Shown: positions 25,149 through 37,512 of the stretch, piece after piece
Position numbering within the stretch: position 1 is the stretch's first letter
Layout: each line of letters begins with the position of its first letter
Assembly (NCBI RefSeq): GCF_028476545.1
Contig: NW_026732533.1
Coordinates: 178,501 to 242,500 of the forward strand
Source: Physella acuta
Lineage: Eukaryota > Mollusca > Gastropoda > Physidae
DNA: 64,000 nt
Reading direction: 5' to 3'
Translations under genes and position numbers: made by a program
Notes under the pieces: generated by a model
The model's database searches: none
Told to the model about the DNA's origin: nothing
The model's input: only the letters and a program-made list of their open reading frames with translations

Positions 25149-28100
25149 TCAGTGCTTCTTCTTTTTAGGCCTACAAAGACAAAAATTAAAACAATAATTG
25201 AAGTGGCATACAAAGTGATCATGAAGAAAAAAACAACAGATTAGCAACCGACAAATCCACAGATACGGATTGTCCAACACGCTTAATGAAGTGGCACAAT
25301 TTACATATAAATTGTCCAAAACTCAACTTAGTATAAAATAATGCACAAAAAAAATTACTAAAATTTCAGTTTCTTTTCTTTTGGGCTAGCGCATTTTTGT
25401 ACTATATATAGTAGGCATAAATAGTGTAGAAGTGCTTTCTGCATGAAAATAATGCAACAGAAACAAGATAGATTAAAGGAAGTAATAGCATTCGGTAGCA
25501 TTAGTAGCAAATGAGCTAAACAATATACATATTTTAGTTCTTACTTGGTTATTGGAGTCCGAACAGGAGAAAAAAATGAAAAGAGGGCATCATTCACTTT
25601 TTCATCTACAGGAGAATGCTGTATCTGTGGAGCTTCACTTTCTACAGATCCTGATGAGTGTGGTGAGGTCTCAAAAGATGCTGATTTGTTAGTTGACTGC
25701 CCCGATTTCCTTTTCTTTGTTGACGAAGAATATGACTCATCAAAATCTCCCTTCAGATTTCTCTTCCTTGAACTCCCTATATGGTCTTCAATCTCAGTTT
25801 TCTTTTTTTCAAGTGACTTAGGAGAAAGTTGCGTTAGAAATGAATCATCTTCTGTACTGCTAGATTTTCCATCATTGGCTATGCTGTCATCCCTCGATGC
25901 ACTTTTTTTCTTTTTGTCTTTCTTATGTTTTTTGGATGGTGTTTTAAAATCTTCTGTACTGGTAGAGGCTCTTTCGTTGACTTTCAGGTCATTGTCTTCT
26001 ATACCTATTTGCTGCTTATCTTTTTTTCTTTTTCTTGCAGTTGGTTTACTAGAATTCAGAATTTTCTGTAAAATACAATTTCAAAGATAAACATTTCTAG
26101 GAAAAGTTTTCAAAATAATCAATTTTTTTTTGGGAAAAAAATCTTTTAAAAACGTACATTATAAGGTCTTAGAACTACTGAGGGCAGCTCCTCAGGTTTT
26201 TTTTCATCTTCTGGAAGCTTTGCATAATACTGCTTGTAGCTGTCAGAATACTGCTTTACTTCCTAAATAAAAAAAACTCTGTTAGAATATTAATTTTTGC
26301 AAACATCTGCATTAAAAAAAATGATGTATCAACAGCATATTTTTCTAGCATGTAAGAAATAATTGAAGTATAAACTAGCACACTTAAGGACAAGAAAATA
26401 TATTACAAAATATATTTAATAAGCGTAAGGGAGAGACACATAATATAAAATACCTCCACTAAACGGTTGTGTAGCTCCAAATGTTTTTCTTTAGAGAGAT
26501 CGTTATAGCGTGCAGACAACTCTCTGCTCTGTTCGGCAATTGGCAAGTGTGATAATGAAGCTCGTTCATTATTAGTAAAGTACTGGAACACATTTCTACA
26601 ACAAAAAGGCAGATATTAAATTTCAATAAGTACCATTGTTATTAATTTCTATTTCAACTCATCTAAAAAAAATGCTATTTATATAAAATAATTATTTCCA
26701 TACTTTGCAGGTGGTATTGGCTTTCCAAAGTGGGACTCCCAAATTCTTTTTTCTTCTTTTGTAAGAAAATTGGCAAAGTTATTAGAGGTGGAAGAGGGTT
26801 TTTTCCCCTGAAGAGTAACAAAAAGTATAACTGAAGAGTAATACAAAAATAAATAAAAATAAGCGTAACATTTTAAACTGATTGGGTATGCTACAGACAT
26901 CCATTGTATCTTCCTCGAGAGGTGCTCTCTCCCAGCTTGACAAAATTTGTTCATCATGCTAATGTAACTAGATTGACAAATGCTATTATGGCAAACAGCT
27001 TAACAAATATTCACCTGATATTCCTGCTGAAATGCATTCTTAGCCTTCTGAATCCACTTCAGTTTCTTTCTATCAGACAGGTCTTCATATTTCTTTGTAC
27101 ATTTCTTTACGCAATCCGCATGGCTGAGCTGAAAATTAAGCATAAGAAAAAAAGAAATTTTCAATAGCTTGAGAGGACTAAGCATGTTGGCCTAGGTAGA
27201 CCTACTCTAAGAATACACAAACTAGCACAATCTTTCAAGAACAAAATGACATCATATTTTCTCAAAAAGTTGCACTAAATAGCACAATACAGTCTGCGAC
27301 CAAGACAGATCTTACTACTACATATCAGTGTTGCAAAGCCAATAATGTAAACACACTTATTACAAATTAAGTCTTGAGTTAACTGTCAAAGAATATCCAC
27401 ACAACTCTACAGAATGTCATAATTATCCATACCCAAATAATAATTATAATGCAGATCACCGCTGTTTTTAAAAACACAAAACGTTATGATATTTCTTTGA
27501 TAATACCCTCCCCCCACAATGTGTAACAGTATCTAGAATAAATATCAGCAGCTTTAAAAACACATTTATTAGTATATTGTGGGGGTCAGCGTGGTCGAGT
27601 CGGTAAAGCTCATGGTCGCTAAACCGGAAAAGTCTCGAGTTCGAACCCTCGGGCAGATGAGGCTCGTTAGCTGGGGACAGCGACTCTTCTAGGAGAGACA
27701 ACTCCAAAATTAAACAACTGCTGCCTTGTAGTTTGTTCTTGGTTGGATAAAGGCTATGGAAGCAAATCCAAAAAGAAAAGCAGGCTGAAATCGGAGTCAA
27801 TGGCCTCAATGGCGCTTAACCAGTTGACACGTAACGTTTAATTGTGTTGGAGGCGTGGTCGAGTCAGCAAAAAGCACATGGTTGATAAATTCGTACATAG
27901 TCTCGAGTTCAAACCCACTGGCAGATAAATCTCGATCCCCTTCACCACTAATAATTAAGAATGAAGAAGAAAAAGAAGAAGAAAGTATATTGTATATGTT
28001 TTCTTAAATCACCTTCTCTGGTACTAAAATTTGTATCACTGATGCTAAATGTTTACTACATTAAATTGTCAGTTAAAAACACAACCTAAAATCACCCTCA

Positions 28101-30176
28101 ATTACGAGCTGGTATTATAAATCAAGATATTAAACAAGTGCATTTTCAACTGATGGATATGTCGTTATTAATTTATAAACTCATCCAAATTGCTTGCTCT
28201 AAACAAATTATTTCTTCAAATATCAAAACACAACTCCAATTTATGTAGATATATATAATACAGACATTAAAACCCAGTAGAATGCTGAACATACCGTTAA
28301 ACAGATATTTGAAACAACAGACTTATCCTGGAATAGGATTTTGTAGCAAATGAGTGAAATTGTAAAAAAAAAGGGACTCACATCTGGGTTTTTGGCTTGA
28401 ACTTTTCCTATTCTAGATTCAATAAACAATTTTACAGGATGACACTGTGGACGGCTGGTTGTGCTACCAGGGATTTTAATGCCTGGGTGATTTTGCCTGT
28501 ACATTGGTAAGAAAAAGAAATTAATAATTTTTCATTTTAAGGTAATAGAAAATAAATCCAAATGTAAATAAACACAATAAACTTACTTGAATATCTCTAA
28601 TGTCTCATTGTATTTTTCTCTCAGCTTTTGGCTCTTAATTTTATAATACTTCTGAAAAAAAAAAAAAATTTAAAAAAAAAAAGGATGCAATGACACAAAA
28701 TCTTTACTGTACACAAATTCAGAGCTGAAAGGAAAATTCTCTTGTTGGGTCTAGATTGCAGGTTCACTTATTGAGAGCAATAACATCTACCACGCTGATA
28801 GACAATGGTTACCTTATCTTCTTCAGGCAATTCCTTCCATAGCTTGCTTAACTTGGCATTTCTTTCTTGGAAGCTGTTGCCTTGAAAACCATCAGACTGC
28901 TCTTTTATAAATAAAGAGTAGGAGCTGGGTGGCTTTTTAGGTAGGTCAGGGTACTAACAAAAAAAATTAGATTTTTAGTAAATACAAAAAAAAAAAAAAA
29001 AAATCAAAACCATAAAAAAAATGCAGGTTAACTTAAGAATATTTTTTTTCACTTACATTTTTAGAATCAATTTTAAAACCATCTTGCTTTAGGGTTTCAA
29101 TGGAGTCTCTGGTTACTTCAGCTGCAGTCCTATATTTGCGAGTCTTAAAATAAATGTAGATTGCTTATGGTCCAATTAAAAAAAAAACAATTCTAGACAT
29201 TATTCATAATAGTTCAGGCAATCTTTTTCCAGCCTAGGAAATTATAAAAATTGATAATTACAGTAAAACATTTGAGTAGTTTTCCATGTGTTTACTGTGC
29301 ATTACAAATAAAAATGCTTTTTATGTATGAAGGAAGTTTGGTAGCATTATCAAAATAACAAGACATTACCTTATGTGTAAGCTTGGTGAACATTTCCTTG
29401 CACTGGTCAGCATCTTTTCCAGTGATATTAACATCTTTCCATTCAAAAGCTGACATAAAAGAATTAAAAGGTTTTGTACTTTCTGCTGCGAGAGCCTCAA
29501 TTTGCTCAAGCAAAGATACCTGCTCCTCAAAACTCCAGTCTGAAACAGATTAGTAAGAGTAATTAGGAGGCCAAACTTAACAGGCGTAGGCTAAAAAAAT
29601 ATCGCAAGGAAGGTCGTCTCTAAAACACGAATAGCTCAAATTCTATGCGTAGGAATACAAGATGACTCATACATATTAAAGTAGAATGGCAGTGGAGTAA
29701 CAGTACTTTCGTTTTGTTTCAGTGTGAAAGGGTTACAAAATAGCGCCAGATGAAAATAGTGACTTCTGAATTTTCCACTATGTGTGATCGGCTTTGGAAT
29801 GTTCAATGTAACAATCACTAAGAAGACATAATGCAACATTTGCTTAGACATGTTTGTATGTGGAGACACAAACTAGATCTAGAAGAAGTAGACGATTGAA
29901 ATAATTTAAAAGAACAGAAAAATTTAGAAACTATATAGATTCTAGACTTAGATTGAAATACAGAGCATCTAGCTAGTCTAGCTCATGTCGGTGATGGTGA
30001 TGCATCGAGGGTAAAACATCCTATCGTTACCCCAGCTGCGGCCACCCCGATTTCTCCTCTCCTTTTATCATTCTATGATAATTAGGAAAAATTTCCCAAA
30101 ACTAGTTCGTCTCCTTACCAAAACCGGAAGTCACAGAACCTGACCCTGAAACGTCATAATCTTTTTGTTTTCGCAT
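25149..30176 (-). CDS. UBTF: UBF-like multi-HMG-box nucleolar transcription factor
   Basis: Twelve coding exons in phase: 30176-30119, 29539-29370, 29143-29057, 28953-28813, 28651-28587, 28496-28382, 27128-27015, 26807-26704, 26595-26454, 26262-26158, 26065-25545, 25170-25149. They total 1644 bp, 547 residues. The N-terminal part (WSFEEQVSLLEQIEAL ... RKYRTAAEV) matches the segment before UBF box 1. HMG boxes follow at about residues 105-170 (PDLPKKPPSSYSLFI ... LWKELPEEDKKYY), 190-250 (KKYEDLSDRKKLKWIQKAK) and 280-350. The last 180 residues are Lys/Ser-rich with KKRK motifs and end PKKKKH. UBF binds rDNA promoters and supports RNA polymerase I. This protein is shorter than vertebrate UBF (six boxes, acidic tail) and has a basic tail instead. 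The start at 30176 is in an exon with an acceptor at 30197, so a 5' untranslated exon, or more coding sequence upstream, is likely. Confidence 0.85.
27589..27850 (+). mobile_element. tRNA-derived SINE, family A (best copy)
   Basis: The head GCGTGGTCGAGTCGGTAAAG carries an A-box-like region and GAGTTCGAACCC is a good B-box. The body and tail match the copies at 2361 and 20446, and it ends in TAATTGTGTTGG. It lies in the 1.25-kb UBTF intron between 27128 and 28382. It is the least diverged copy in the window. Confidence 0.88.
27851..27950 (+). mobile_element. Second SINE head abutting the first
   Basis: A second, shorter tRNA-like head (AGGCGTGGTCGAGTCAGCAA, then GAGTTCAAACCCACTGGCAG) begins where the family A tail at 27850 ends. 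It stops before the body. A dimeric or tandem insertion would explain it. Confidence 0.6.
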
Positions 30177-30196
30177 TTTAAGTTTTTTTGGGGGTC

Positions 30197-32291
30197 CTAT
30201 GTACAAAAATGAAAAAAAAAAAAACCTGCTAAACTCGCAATATCTCATCATTATTTTAATGTGAGATGCTAAGGAAATGGATACTATGCCGTAAAATGCC
30301 AGGAAAATTTGCGAGATGTATTTCTTGCGGAGCACTCTCACCAGGCAAAAGCGCTCTACAGATCCTAGATAAATATATATTTGAGATATTTACCATGATT
30401 AATTACAATGATGCTGTTTCTATTTTCCCAAAATCCAATTCCCCATAGAAATACCATGCGACAATTTTCCTCTGCTATTTTTAGTAACGTTACGTCATTG
30501 TTACGCTAGTTGTCAGATAGAAACAATTAATTTTTGTTTTTTTGCGGAATGCACTGTTAAGTCTAGTATTTTAATTATAATTCAGTTGCAGCATGTGCAG
30601 AAATTGTGGACATTATTATTGTATTAAAGTATTAGTAATTTTATGAGTATATTGATTTTTTTCTTCACTGCAACAAAGCCAAGTAGGCCGACTGCACTGT
30701 TAGTTTCATTGAACATAATTCGTTAACCTTGTAAATACTAAATACTTCATGGCCTACCCGACTGTAATTTATATGAAATTATATGTAGTTTTTAATTAGG
30801 CCTTAGTATTGTATTTTAAACAATGCTCATTCCGAGCTTTTTTTGTGCTAGATCTAATTAGGACTACTGGCAAATTTTAAAATTTTAGACTTGGTCAACC
30901 TCGTTAATGCTGTTAGTTAAAAATATAGGAATTGTGTGTAAACGCAGTTACTCAGTTACTATGTAGAACAATATCAATAAATGAAGTAGTATTTATTTCC
31001 TTTTAGCAATCTTTTGATACAAAATGTCTAATATTTTATTTTCCAATACATCGTGGTGTGTGGCAGAGTAAACAGAACGGTGCGGTAGGTGACTTCATCA
31101 ATTGTGCTTTATTTTATTGTTTTACATAGGAAATGCCACGAGCGGTTTTATTTTCTTTCTTTTTTAAAAATATTTTTTTGATCAAAATAATATTTTATAA
31201 AATAATTATTCAAGATTTTCCAAACATCGTCGCTCGCGAGATCGACTGCTTACATTTTCTTGTCTGCGGTAGAAAAATGTAGACACGGTCGGGGGTTCAT
31301 CATGAGTTCAGCAGGCCTACCATAGCATACGTCACCGCATTAACGATTGCTGTTAGAGATCGCCGGTGGGCAATCCCACCCCTCCCCTCATAAACCAAGC
31401 AAATTGTAAAAAAACTTAGGGTCATTTTAAGTTCACACAAGCTTACAGCTGTAGATTTACTACGCATAGCTGGTAAAAAAAAGAAAAAAAAAACTTCACC
31501 TAACCTAATGCTACTACATAAGAGAATATTAATTATAGAGTATTTAATTTTAAAGTTTAAAAAAAAAAATGGATTTATCATCTTACCTAATACTGTATTG
31601 TCTGTCTATACAGTTAGAAGGACTAGATCTAGATTTCTGTCATATCTATTTTTAGTTTTGGATATTAATTTTATTATCATCTTCATGGGTATTGATTGTT
31701 CAATTCATCATGGAAGGCCTAATCAGTAATCTAATGTCTTAAATTGTACATAGAATTTATAATAAATATGTCTGATATTTCCTAATAAACATAATGAATA
31801 TAAAGTTTTATTTTTAACAAGATGTTTTGGTTTGTTTTGGTAACTAAAATACCCAATGTTGTCGTAATTGCTATGACATCATGCTACGAATGGAAAACAC
31901 AAACCAACGTAACTTTTTGACCTCTTGTGATGGCGAAAAAGTTTAGCATTTTAAGAAGTTAATAGGTCATTTTGTTTGTTTTCTCGGCCCCTAATTAAGC
32001 TAGACCATTAAATTTGGTATCAAATTAACCAGTCAGTGATATGGTTTGTAATGATATATGAAAAGTGACAGAAAATTTTAATTAAAGAATTTAATAAGAA
32101 AATCTACTCAATAGCCAGGCTATCTATAGTTTTCATTCGTATTGTTTAAATAGAAAAATAACTAAAATTATGATTTTGTATCTAATACTATTCTAATATA
32201 AATTAGATTATTAGAGTAGAATGGCAGCAGAATAACATAGTACTTTTACTCTAGTAGATTCTAGCTAGAGTAGAGTCTAGCAGCTAAAGTA
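30197..32291. other. Intergenic region upstream of the UBTF-like gene
   Basis: AT-rich DNA. It should hold the UBTF promoter and any untranslated first exon, but neither can be placed. A TCTAGA-type microsatellite scatter appears near 31620 and 32250-32298. No gene is recognised. Confidence 0.5.
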
Positions 32292-32299
32292 GTCTAGAC

Positions 32300-33965
32300 C
32301 AGGGGTCTCCAAACTACGGCCTGCGGGCCGGATGCGGCCAGCGGGGTCATTTTATCCGGCCCGCGAAGATCTTTTTGTACACTGAATAAATGTTTGTTGG
32401 AGGTGGCTGAGGAGCTTTGCACAGAAAATTCAAAACTATTTGAAAATCTAGCTTGGGCGTCATCCATAAATGACGTCGCATTCGTTGGGGGGAGGGGGGG
32501 TCCGTAATTTTGTGACGATGTGTGATGAGGGGGAGTTCAGATGTTGCGACGTCACATTTTTGCATTTTTAAAAAGCAATGTTAGAAAACGAATTTTAGAC
32601 GTTATTTCGCGTTTTAGATAATTGTAATAGTTTAGACAAGATTTTGGAAAAAATATCGATGTTAAAAAAAAATTGAACTGCAATTTTGAGGGGGGGGGGG
32701 GTTGTAGGTTGAGGTGTGACGTCATTTTAGGGGGGGTCTGGCTTTTTGTGACGACATGTGACGGAGGGGAGAGGTAAAATTCGTCAAATAAAGCGTGACA
32801 TCATTTATGGATGACCCCTTGTGTGCAAATACAATTACTCGACATTGGTGAAAACATTGCGACTCAAATAGCGAAAAATTCAAGCAAGCTTCGGCATTTT
32901 TCAATTGCAATGGATGAGTCAGTGGACAGCTGTTCCACCTCAACTGCTTGTGTTCATTAGAGGTGTGGATGAAGACCTGAACATAATACAAGAGCTGGCT
33001 TCCCTACATAACATGTATGGCACTGTTACCGAAGAGGATATCTAACCATAGATAGTTCAGAGACAAACAGAAAATCGCAAGATTTACCATATTTCACATC
33101 AGTAAGATTGCTAATTCTGCGAGAAAATTCTGAGCAGAGTATCTAAGAAAAGAAATAGGCCTAGGGGAATTCCTGATAGTAAAGGCAAGTCACAGCCATT
33201 ATTGTCTGATGAAGAGTGGGTATAGAAATTGGCCTCTGCTGCAAACATAACTAGTCATTTAAATTTTCTGAACCTATAACGGCAAGAGAGTGAAATCTAG
33301 TTTCTGATCTATACACCCACCTTAAGGCCTTTAGATACAAACTTGTCATGTTTTTGGAACAAGTACAGGCTAACAACTTGACACACTTTCAGCAGTGCAA
33401 GGTCTTTACGGCTCAAGCAACCACTGAGTTCTCCACGTCATTTACATACGAGATAGTTAAAGACCTACAGCTGCAGTTTCAGTAGACTCTAGCGGTTTTC
33501 TGACTTGGACTCAAAGGCAGAAGAAGTGACACTGTTTCAAAGCCCATTTGAAGCAAACGTGACCAGTTGCAAAGATGAACTGCAGCTGGAGGTCATTGAA
33601 TTGCAAGAAAATGACTTCCTTAGGCCTTAGAGACATGTTCAAAGAAGGGCGGATGGGTTTTCATACGTTTTTGCACAAGGAAGACTTTCCTAACATTAAC
33701 ACTTTTGCATCAAAGTACCTTTCAAATTTTCGAACAACATACCTGTGTGAACAAACATTTTCAAGAATGAAATCATAATACGTGAAGAACAATTTGAGAG
33801 CAAACGTGGACCTCTGGTGAGGGGGGTGGGGTGGACACTCGAAAATGTGTATATATTTCAATATATATTATATTTCGTTGCGGGGGGGGGGGGGTGGGGA
33901 GCGGCCCTCGAACTGATATTTGATAGTTAATGCGGCCCTAGGGCTGAAAAGTTTGGAGACCCCTG
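32300..33965 (+). mobile_element. hAT transposon with decayed transposase
   Basis: Ends CAGGGGTCTCCAAACTACGG and AGTTTGGAGACCCCTG are flanked by a perfect 8-bp duplication GTCTAGAC (32292-32299 and 33966-33973). Inside, on the + strand and in several frames, are transposase pieces: MDESVDS and LLVFIRGVDEDLNIIQELAS (about 32910-33005), DLYTHLKAFRYKLVMFLEQV (about 33306-33370), and the C-terminal dimerisation block FPNINTFASKYLSNFRTTYL followed by CEQTFSRMKS (about 33687-33778). These resemble the GTF2IRD2/ZBED-like hAT group. Stops and frame changes separate the pieces and the DDE core cannot be followed, so it is inactive. A different MITE is nested at 32455-32818. Confidence 0.92.
32455..32818 (+). 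mobile_element. GGGGTCATCCATAAATGACG MITE, nested in hAT
   Basis: The left end is GGGCGTCATCCATAAATGAC and the right end is the inverted TCATTTATGGATGACCCC. Internal sequence (GCAATGTTAGAAAACGAATT, CGTTATTTCGCGTTTTAGAT, a G-run, GGTTGTAGGTTGAGGTGTGA) is shared with copies at 34626, 50082 and 63018. It has no coding capacity. It interrupts the hAT element at 32300 and so is younger than that element. Confidence 0.9.
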
Positions 33966-33973
33966 GTCTAGAC

Positions 33974-34625
33974 TGAACTCTAGATTCTAGAATCTAGATT
34001 TAGATCTAGTAGATTACTCTCCTCTAGAATATAAAACACTTTGTGCGGGTTATTAGCAAAACTGAACTTAAGATGTGGATCTACTTACCCATTTGCCAGA
34101 TTATTTCCTAAGCATTAATTACATTAAAAATGTCTAGATTTTAGATCTAGTCTTAAAAACTTGATTAAAAGATGTAAATAATAAAATCAAAACATGCGCG
34201 TGCCGTTCAATAGTGAAAATGGAAGCGGAAATTCCCTTCGATACCATTTGATAATCGAATACAAATTATAAGCCTAATTACCGGATAGTGGCAAATACTC
34301 CATGAAGCATAATAAGTATTGCAAAGAGGATAAGTAAAGTTTTAGAGTAATAATCTATGGCAGATTCTTATGCTAGCATTCATCTTTGTTCTTTATCTAA
34401 ACTGTTACTTAAAAACTATAAAAAGATATAAATAGTTCCAGCTAAAAAACGTCGCGATAAAAGAACACAGACATTTTTTTGACTATTGTATATCATTCCC
34501 CTATCATTATACAAAAATACACCATTGCTATAAAATTCTATAGAAGTCAGACCGCAATAAATAACGAGCCGACAACACATTTTTGTCTGAATTAGCATAT
34601 AAAAGGCTAAGATGGTTTTACCAAA
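33974..34625. other. Intergenic, no gene seen
   Basis: AT-rich DNA with a short TCTAGA-rich patch at its left edge (about 33975-34020). Nothing coding is recognised. Confidence 0.5.
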
Positions 34626-35055
34626 GGGGTCATCCATAAATGACGTCACGCTTTTTTGACGATTTTTACCTCCCCCCTCCCATCCGTTACACATCGTCAC
34701 AAAAAGCCAGACCCCCCCCCCCCTAAATGACTTCACACCTCAGCCTACAATCCCCCTCAAAATTGCAGTTGAATTTTTTTTTAAACATCGACATTTTTCC
34801 AAAATCTTGTCTGAACTCTGTCAAAATAGAGTATTTTAATCAATTCCTATTACAAGTTATTAAAACCGTTTTCTAAAACGCTAAATTTAAAATAACGTCT
34901 AATATTCGTTTTCTAACATTGATTTTTTATAATCCAAAAGTGTGTCGTCGCACCATCTGAACCCCCCCCCCCCCCTCCCCATCATCACACACCGTCACAA
35001 AATTACGGACCCCCCCCTCCCCCCTACGAGTGTGACGTCGTTTATGGACGACCCC
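34626..35055 (-). mobile_element. GGGGTCATCCATAAATGACG MITE, full-length copy
   Basis: Terminal inverted repeats GGGGTCATCCATAAATGACG and its complement (GACGTCGTTTATGGACGACC, then CC) bound 430 bp. The flanks share AAA, a possible short target duplication. The interior is the same family as 32455 but in reverse orientation (CAGCCTACAATCCCCCTCAA). TGACGTCA at 34641-34648 lies in the left terminus. Confidence 0.92.
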
Positions 35056-35745
35056 AAAGGATTCAGGAAATATGTGCTAATTAGTTCTGATTTTACATAC
35101 CAGGTCAAAAAAAAAAAACGAAACGTATTTTGTAGCCTATATAAAGCCTAATATAATTTATAGCACTATCTAGATCTATATATTCGTTGTAAACGTATGA
35201 TTATCTGAAGGGTTGGGCATGGGCTACTGTTAAGACTGACACACGAAACAAAGAGAGTAAAATTTACTTATATACAGATCTATCATAATTATAATATTTT
35301 CTTTGCATGGAGCTGTTTTGTTTATTTTGTAATCAAATTTTTCATAGTTGCAGCCTACGTATTATCTTTTACTTGTTTTAGCCTAGTTATTAGCGGACCT
35401 ACAAAAAAAAATAGCTACATGTTTCAAATTAAGGTATTCGGTAATGAAATATTCTACCTTAACGATATTAGTAAATATGGTATCGTAAAGTATACCCGGG
35501 CGGGAAAATATTCCGACTGCCTAATCGGCTCGATATCCTCACCTTAAACTAGATTCTAGATTCTAGATCTAGATTTCCTAAAAAATAAACCTAAATTTCT
35601 AAATGTAAAATTTAAAAAAAAGTAAATATATAGACTAGATCTATATATAGACAAGATCTAGTTCCCTTTCGGGTTAGCAGTCTAGAGCTCTACTGCTAGA
35701 CCACACCGTCCAACAATGTAGAATTTAGATCAAGGCTAAAATAGT
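35056..35745. other. Intergenic with a SINE head remnant
   Basis: AT-rich DNA without a recognisable gene. A TCTAGA-rich patch lies at about 35550-35650, followed by the family B SINE head at 35660. Confidence 0.5.
35660..35712 (-). mobile_element. Family B SINE head fragment
   Basis: On the minus strand it reads GTGTGGTCTAGCAGTAGAGC, then CTAGACTGCTAACCCG, the same tRNA-like head as the copy at 5926. The body is missing. Confidence 0.6.
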
Positions 35746-35753
35746 CGTTGCGG

Positions 35754-35962
35754 CAGTAGCGTAGCGAGGGGGGGGGGGGGAGCCGGGGGGGACGACACAT
35801 GTCCCCGGGAGCCGACCTTAGGGGGCCAAAATGGGTTGGAAAAATAAATTGAAAGGTTGAGGGGGGTGCAAATTGAAAGTTTGGGGGGGGGGGTGCAAAT
35901 CAAAATCTTGAGGGGGGTGCAAATCGAAAAGTTTGTCCCCGGGAAGGGTCGCTACGCCTCTG
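35754..35962 (+). mobile_element. hAT-type MITE with CGTAGCGA termini
   Basis: Ends CAGTAGCGTAGCGAGG and CGCTACGCCTCTG are imperfect inverted repeats. A perfect 8-bp duplication CGTTGCGG flanks it (35746-35753 and 35963-35970). The interior is G-rich, with three repeats of GGGGGTGCAAATNGAAA. It is non-coding. Confidence 0.9.
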
Positions 35963-36430
35963 CGTTGCGGGGTGGTGATCGGATTTATGTTGATTTATCA
36001 CCGAAGGAGGCGTCTTAAAGGGGTGCGTCCCGCAACAGGTCCACCATTTTGAGGGGTGACACCAAGTTAAACATTTTTTTTTAGAAATTATACAGAAGAA
36101 TTTTTTTTTCTTAATTTAATTAATGATTAATTTAAGTTAAATAGTTTCTTAAGTCCAATTAACGATCTTGAAGTGTGTGTGTGAGGGAACACACACTATT
36201 ATTTAGACTGCTAACTATAGAAAAAAAAGATACTTTCATCTGCATTAATAATCGACTATACATATTTTAACTATGCATAGAATAAACGGATACTTTAATC
36301 ATCAATCGGACTAGGGATTGCTACCAACCGATGCCATAAAATCAAAGAGTGACTGGGGGTTGACACCAATTTGAACATTCTAGGAACAAACGATGACACT
36401 AATGAGAGCGAAATACACCGTCCTCCCAAG

Positions 36431-36562
36431 CAACATTCCCTCTAACGGGAAAAGGCTAGTGTGCAACTTGTATTTTGTGTGCGCGGTGTTCTTAAAGTCT
36501 TATACAAGGATATACGTTTTTACAAAACTACTGCGCGGCCGCGCACCTTAGAGGGAACACTC
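36431..36562 (+). mobile_element. Short hAT-type MITE (132 bp)
   Basis: Inverted ends CAACATTCCCTCTAA and TTAGAGGGAACACTC, with GCGCGGCCGCGCACC next to the right end. Flanking octamers CTCCCAAG (36423-36430) and CTCCTAAG (36563-36570) are an 8-bp target duplication with one change. It is non-coding. Confidence 0.8.
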
Positions 36563-36570
36563 CTCCTAAG

Positions 36571-37417
36571 TGCATTGGGGTGACACAGCATTAGAAAATT
36601 GCAAATAAGCATATCATCCGATGCTTGGGCGTGGATGCTAAGTCCTAAAGTACCTTATCAATGCTAAATTACTTATCAAACATATTATTATACAACAGTC
36701 TCCGGATGTGTGTCATCAGTTAAACAATAATTGTAAAGTTATCACACAGTTGTAATTTCGATAAATTCTAACATTATTTTTTGTTTTGATTTGTTATTCA
36801 TTACTTGTGATATGATTAATGAGTAATTCATATTAAAAGTTATATGTCTACGTCTTTTTAGACAGTAAACATATTTGGGGCTAATGGCATTGTGTTGGTC
36901 ATTTTGTTTATTAGATTGTTTTACATTATAAATAGCAATTTATCCTCTCTCCAAGTAGGAATTAACTAGTCTAAACACTTTTTCCTGACGTTTCTAGGTT
37001 ATGAAAGACTATTTCTAACACTTAGAAATCGTCTTTCAAACACTAGGGTTAGGGTTGGGTTTAGTTTTACTTTTAGGCTGAAGTGATAGCTAAGGCTTAT
37101 GTTTTTTCTTAAGGTTAGGATTAAGGTAAGATATTATAGGTCTAGAGTTGGACTTAGGTTTTGGGTTCGTTTTGGGGTTAATTTTAATTATAGGGTTGGA
37201 GTTTGGGGTTAGGTTTAGGGGAAGGGGGTAATTAGCTAGGGGTAATTGACCAGGGGGGGGATGGATTGGGGGGGGGGGGGGTAATGTCCTAGACCCGGGG
37301 TGAGAGGAGGTTTATAAAAGCTAATAAATGAGCTCAGATATTTCTAATTTTGAACACTTTTTATTTGCAAATTGCAATACAGAATAATCAACATACTCAA
37401 TGTTGACTGTTGACCAA
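36571..37417. other. Intergenic with degenerate TTAGGG-like stretch
   Basis: AT-rich DNA. From about 37045 to 37210 there are scattered AGGGTTAGGGTT-like words, followed by G-runs with GGTAATT (to about 37300). Similar composition occurs at 44330, 58370 and 59440-59640. It is too irregular to be a telomere. No gene is seen. Confidence 0.5.
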
Positions 37418-37512
37418 ATTGCAATTTTAGGGGATGGGTCTAGCTTTTGTAATGTGACATAGGAAAGGGATGTAACTATCACTTTGAAAATAATGTTTAT
37501 GGATGACCTCAA
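37418..37512 (+). mobile_element. Right-end fragment of the GGGGTCATCC MITE
   Basis: A diverged remnant of the right half of the family at 32455: CAATTTTAGGGGATGGGTCT, then GCTTTTGTAATGTGACATAG, ending TTTATGGATGACCTC. No left end is seen. Confidence 0.6.
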
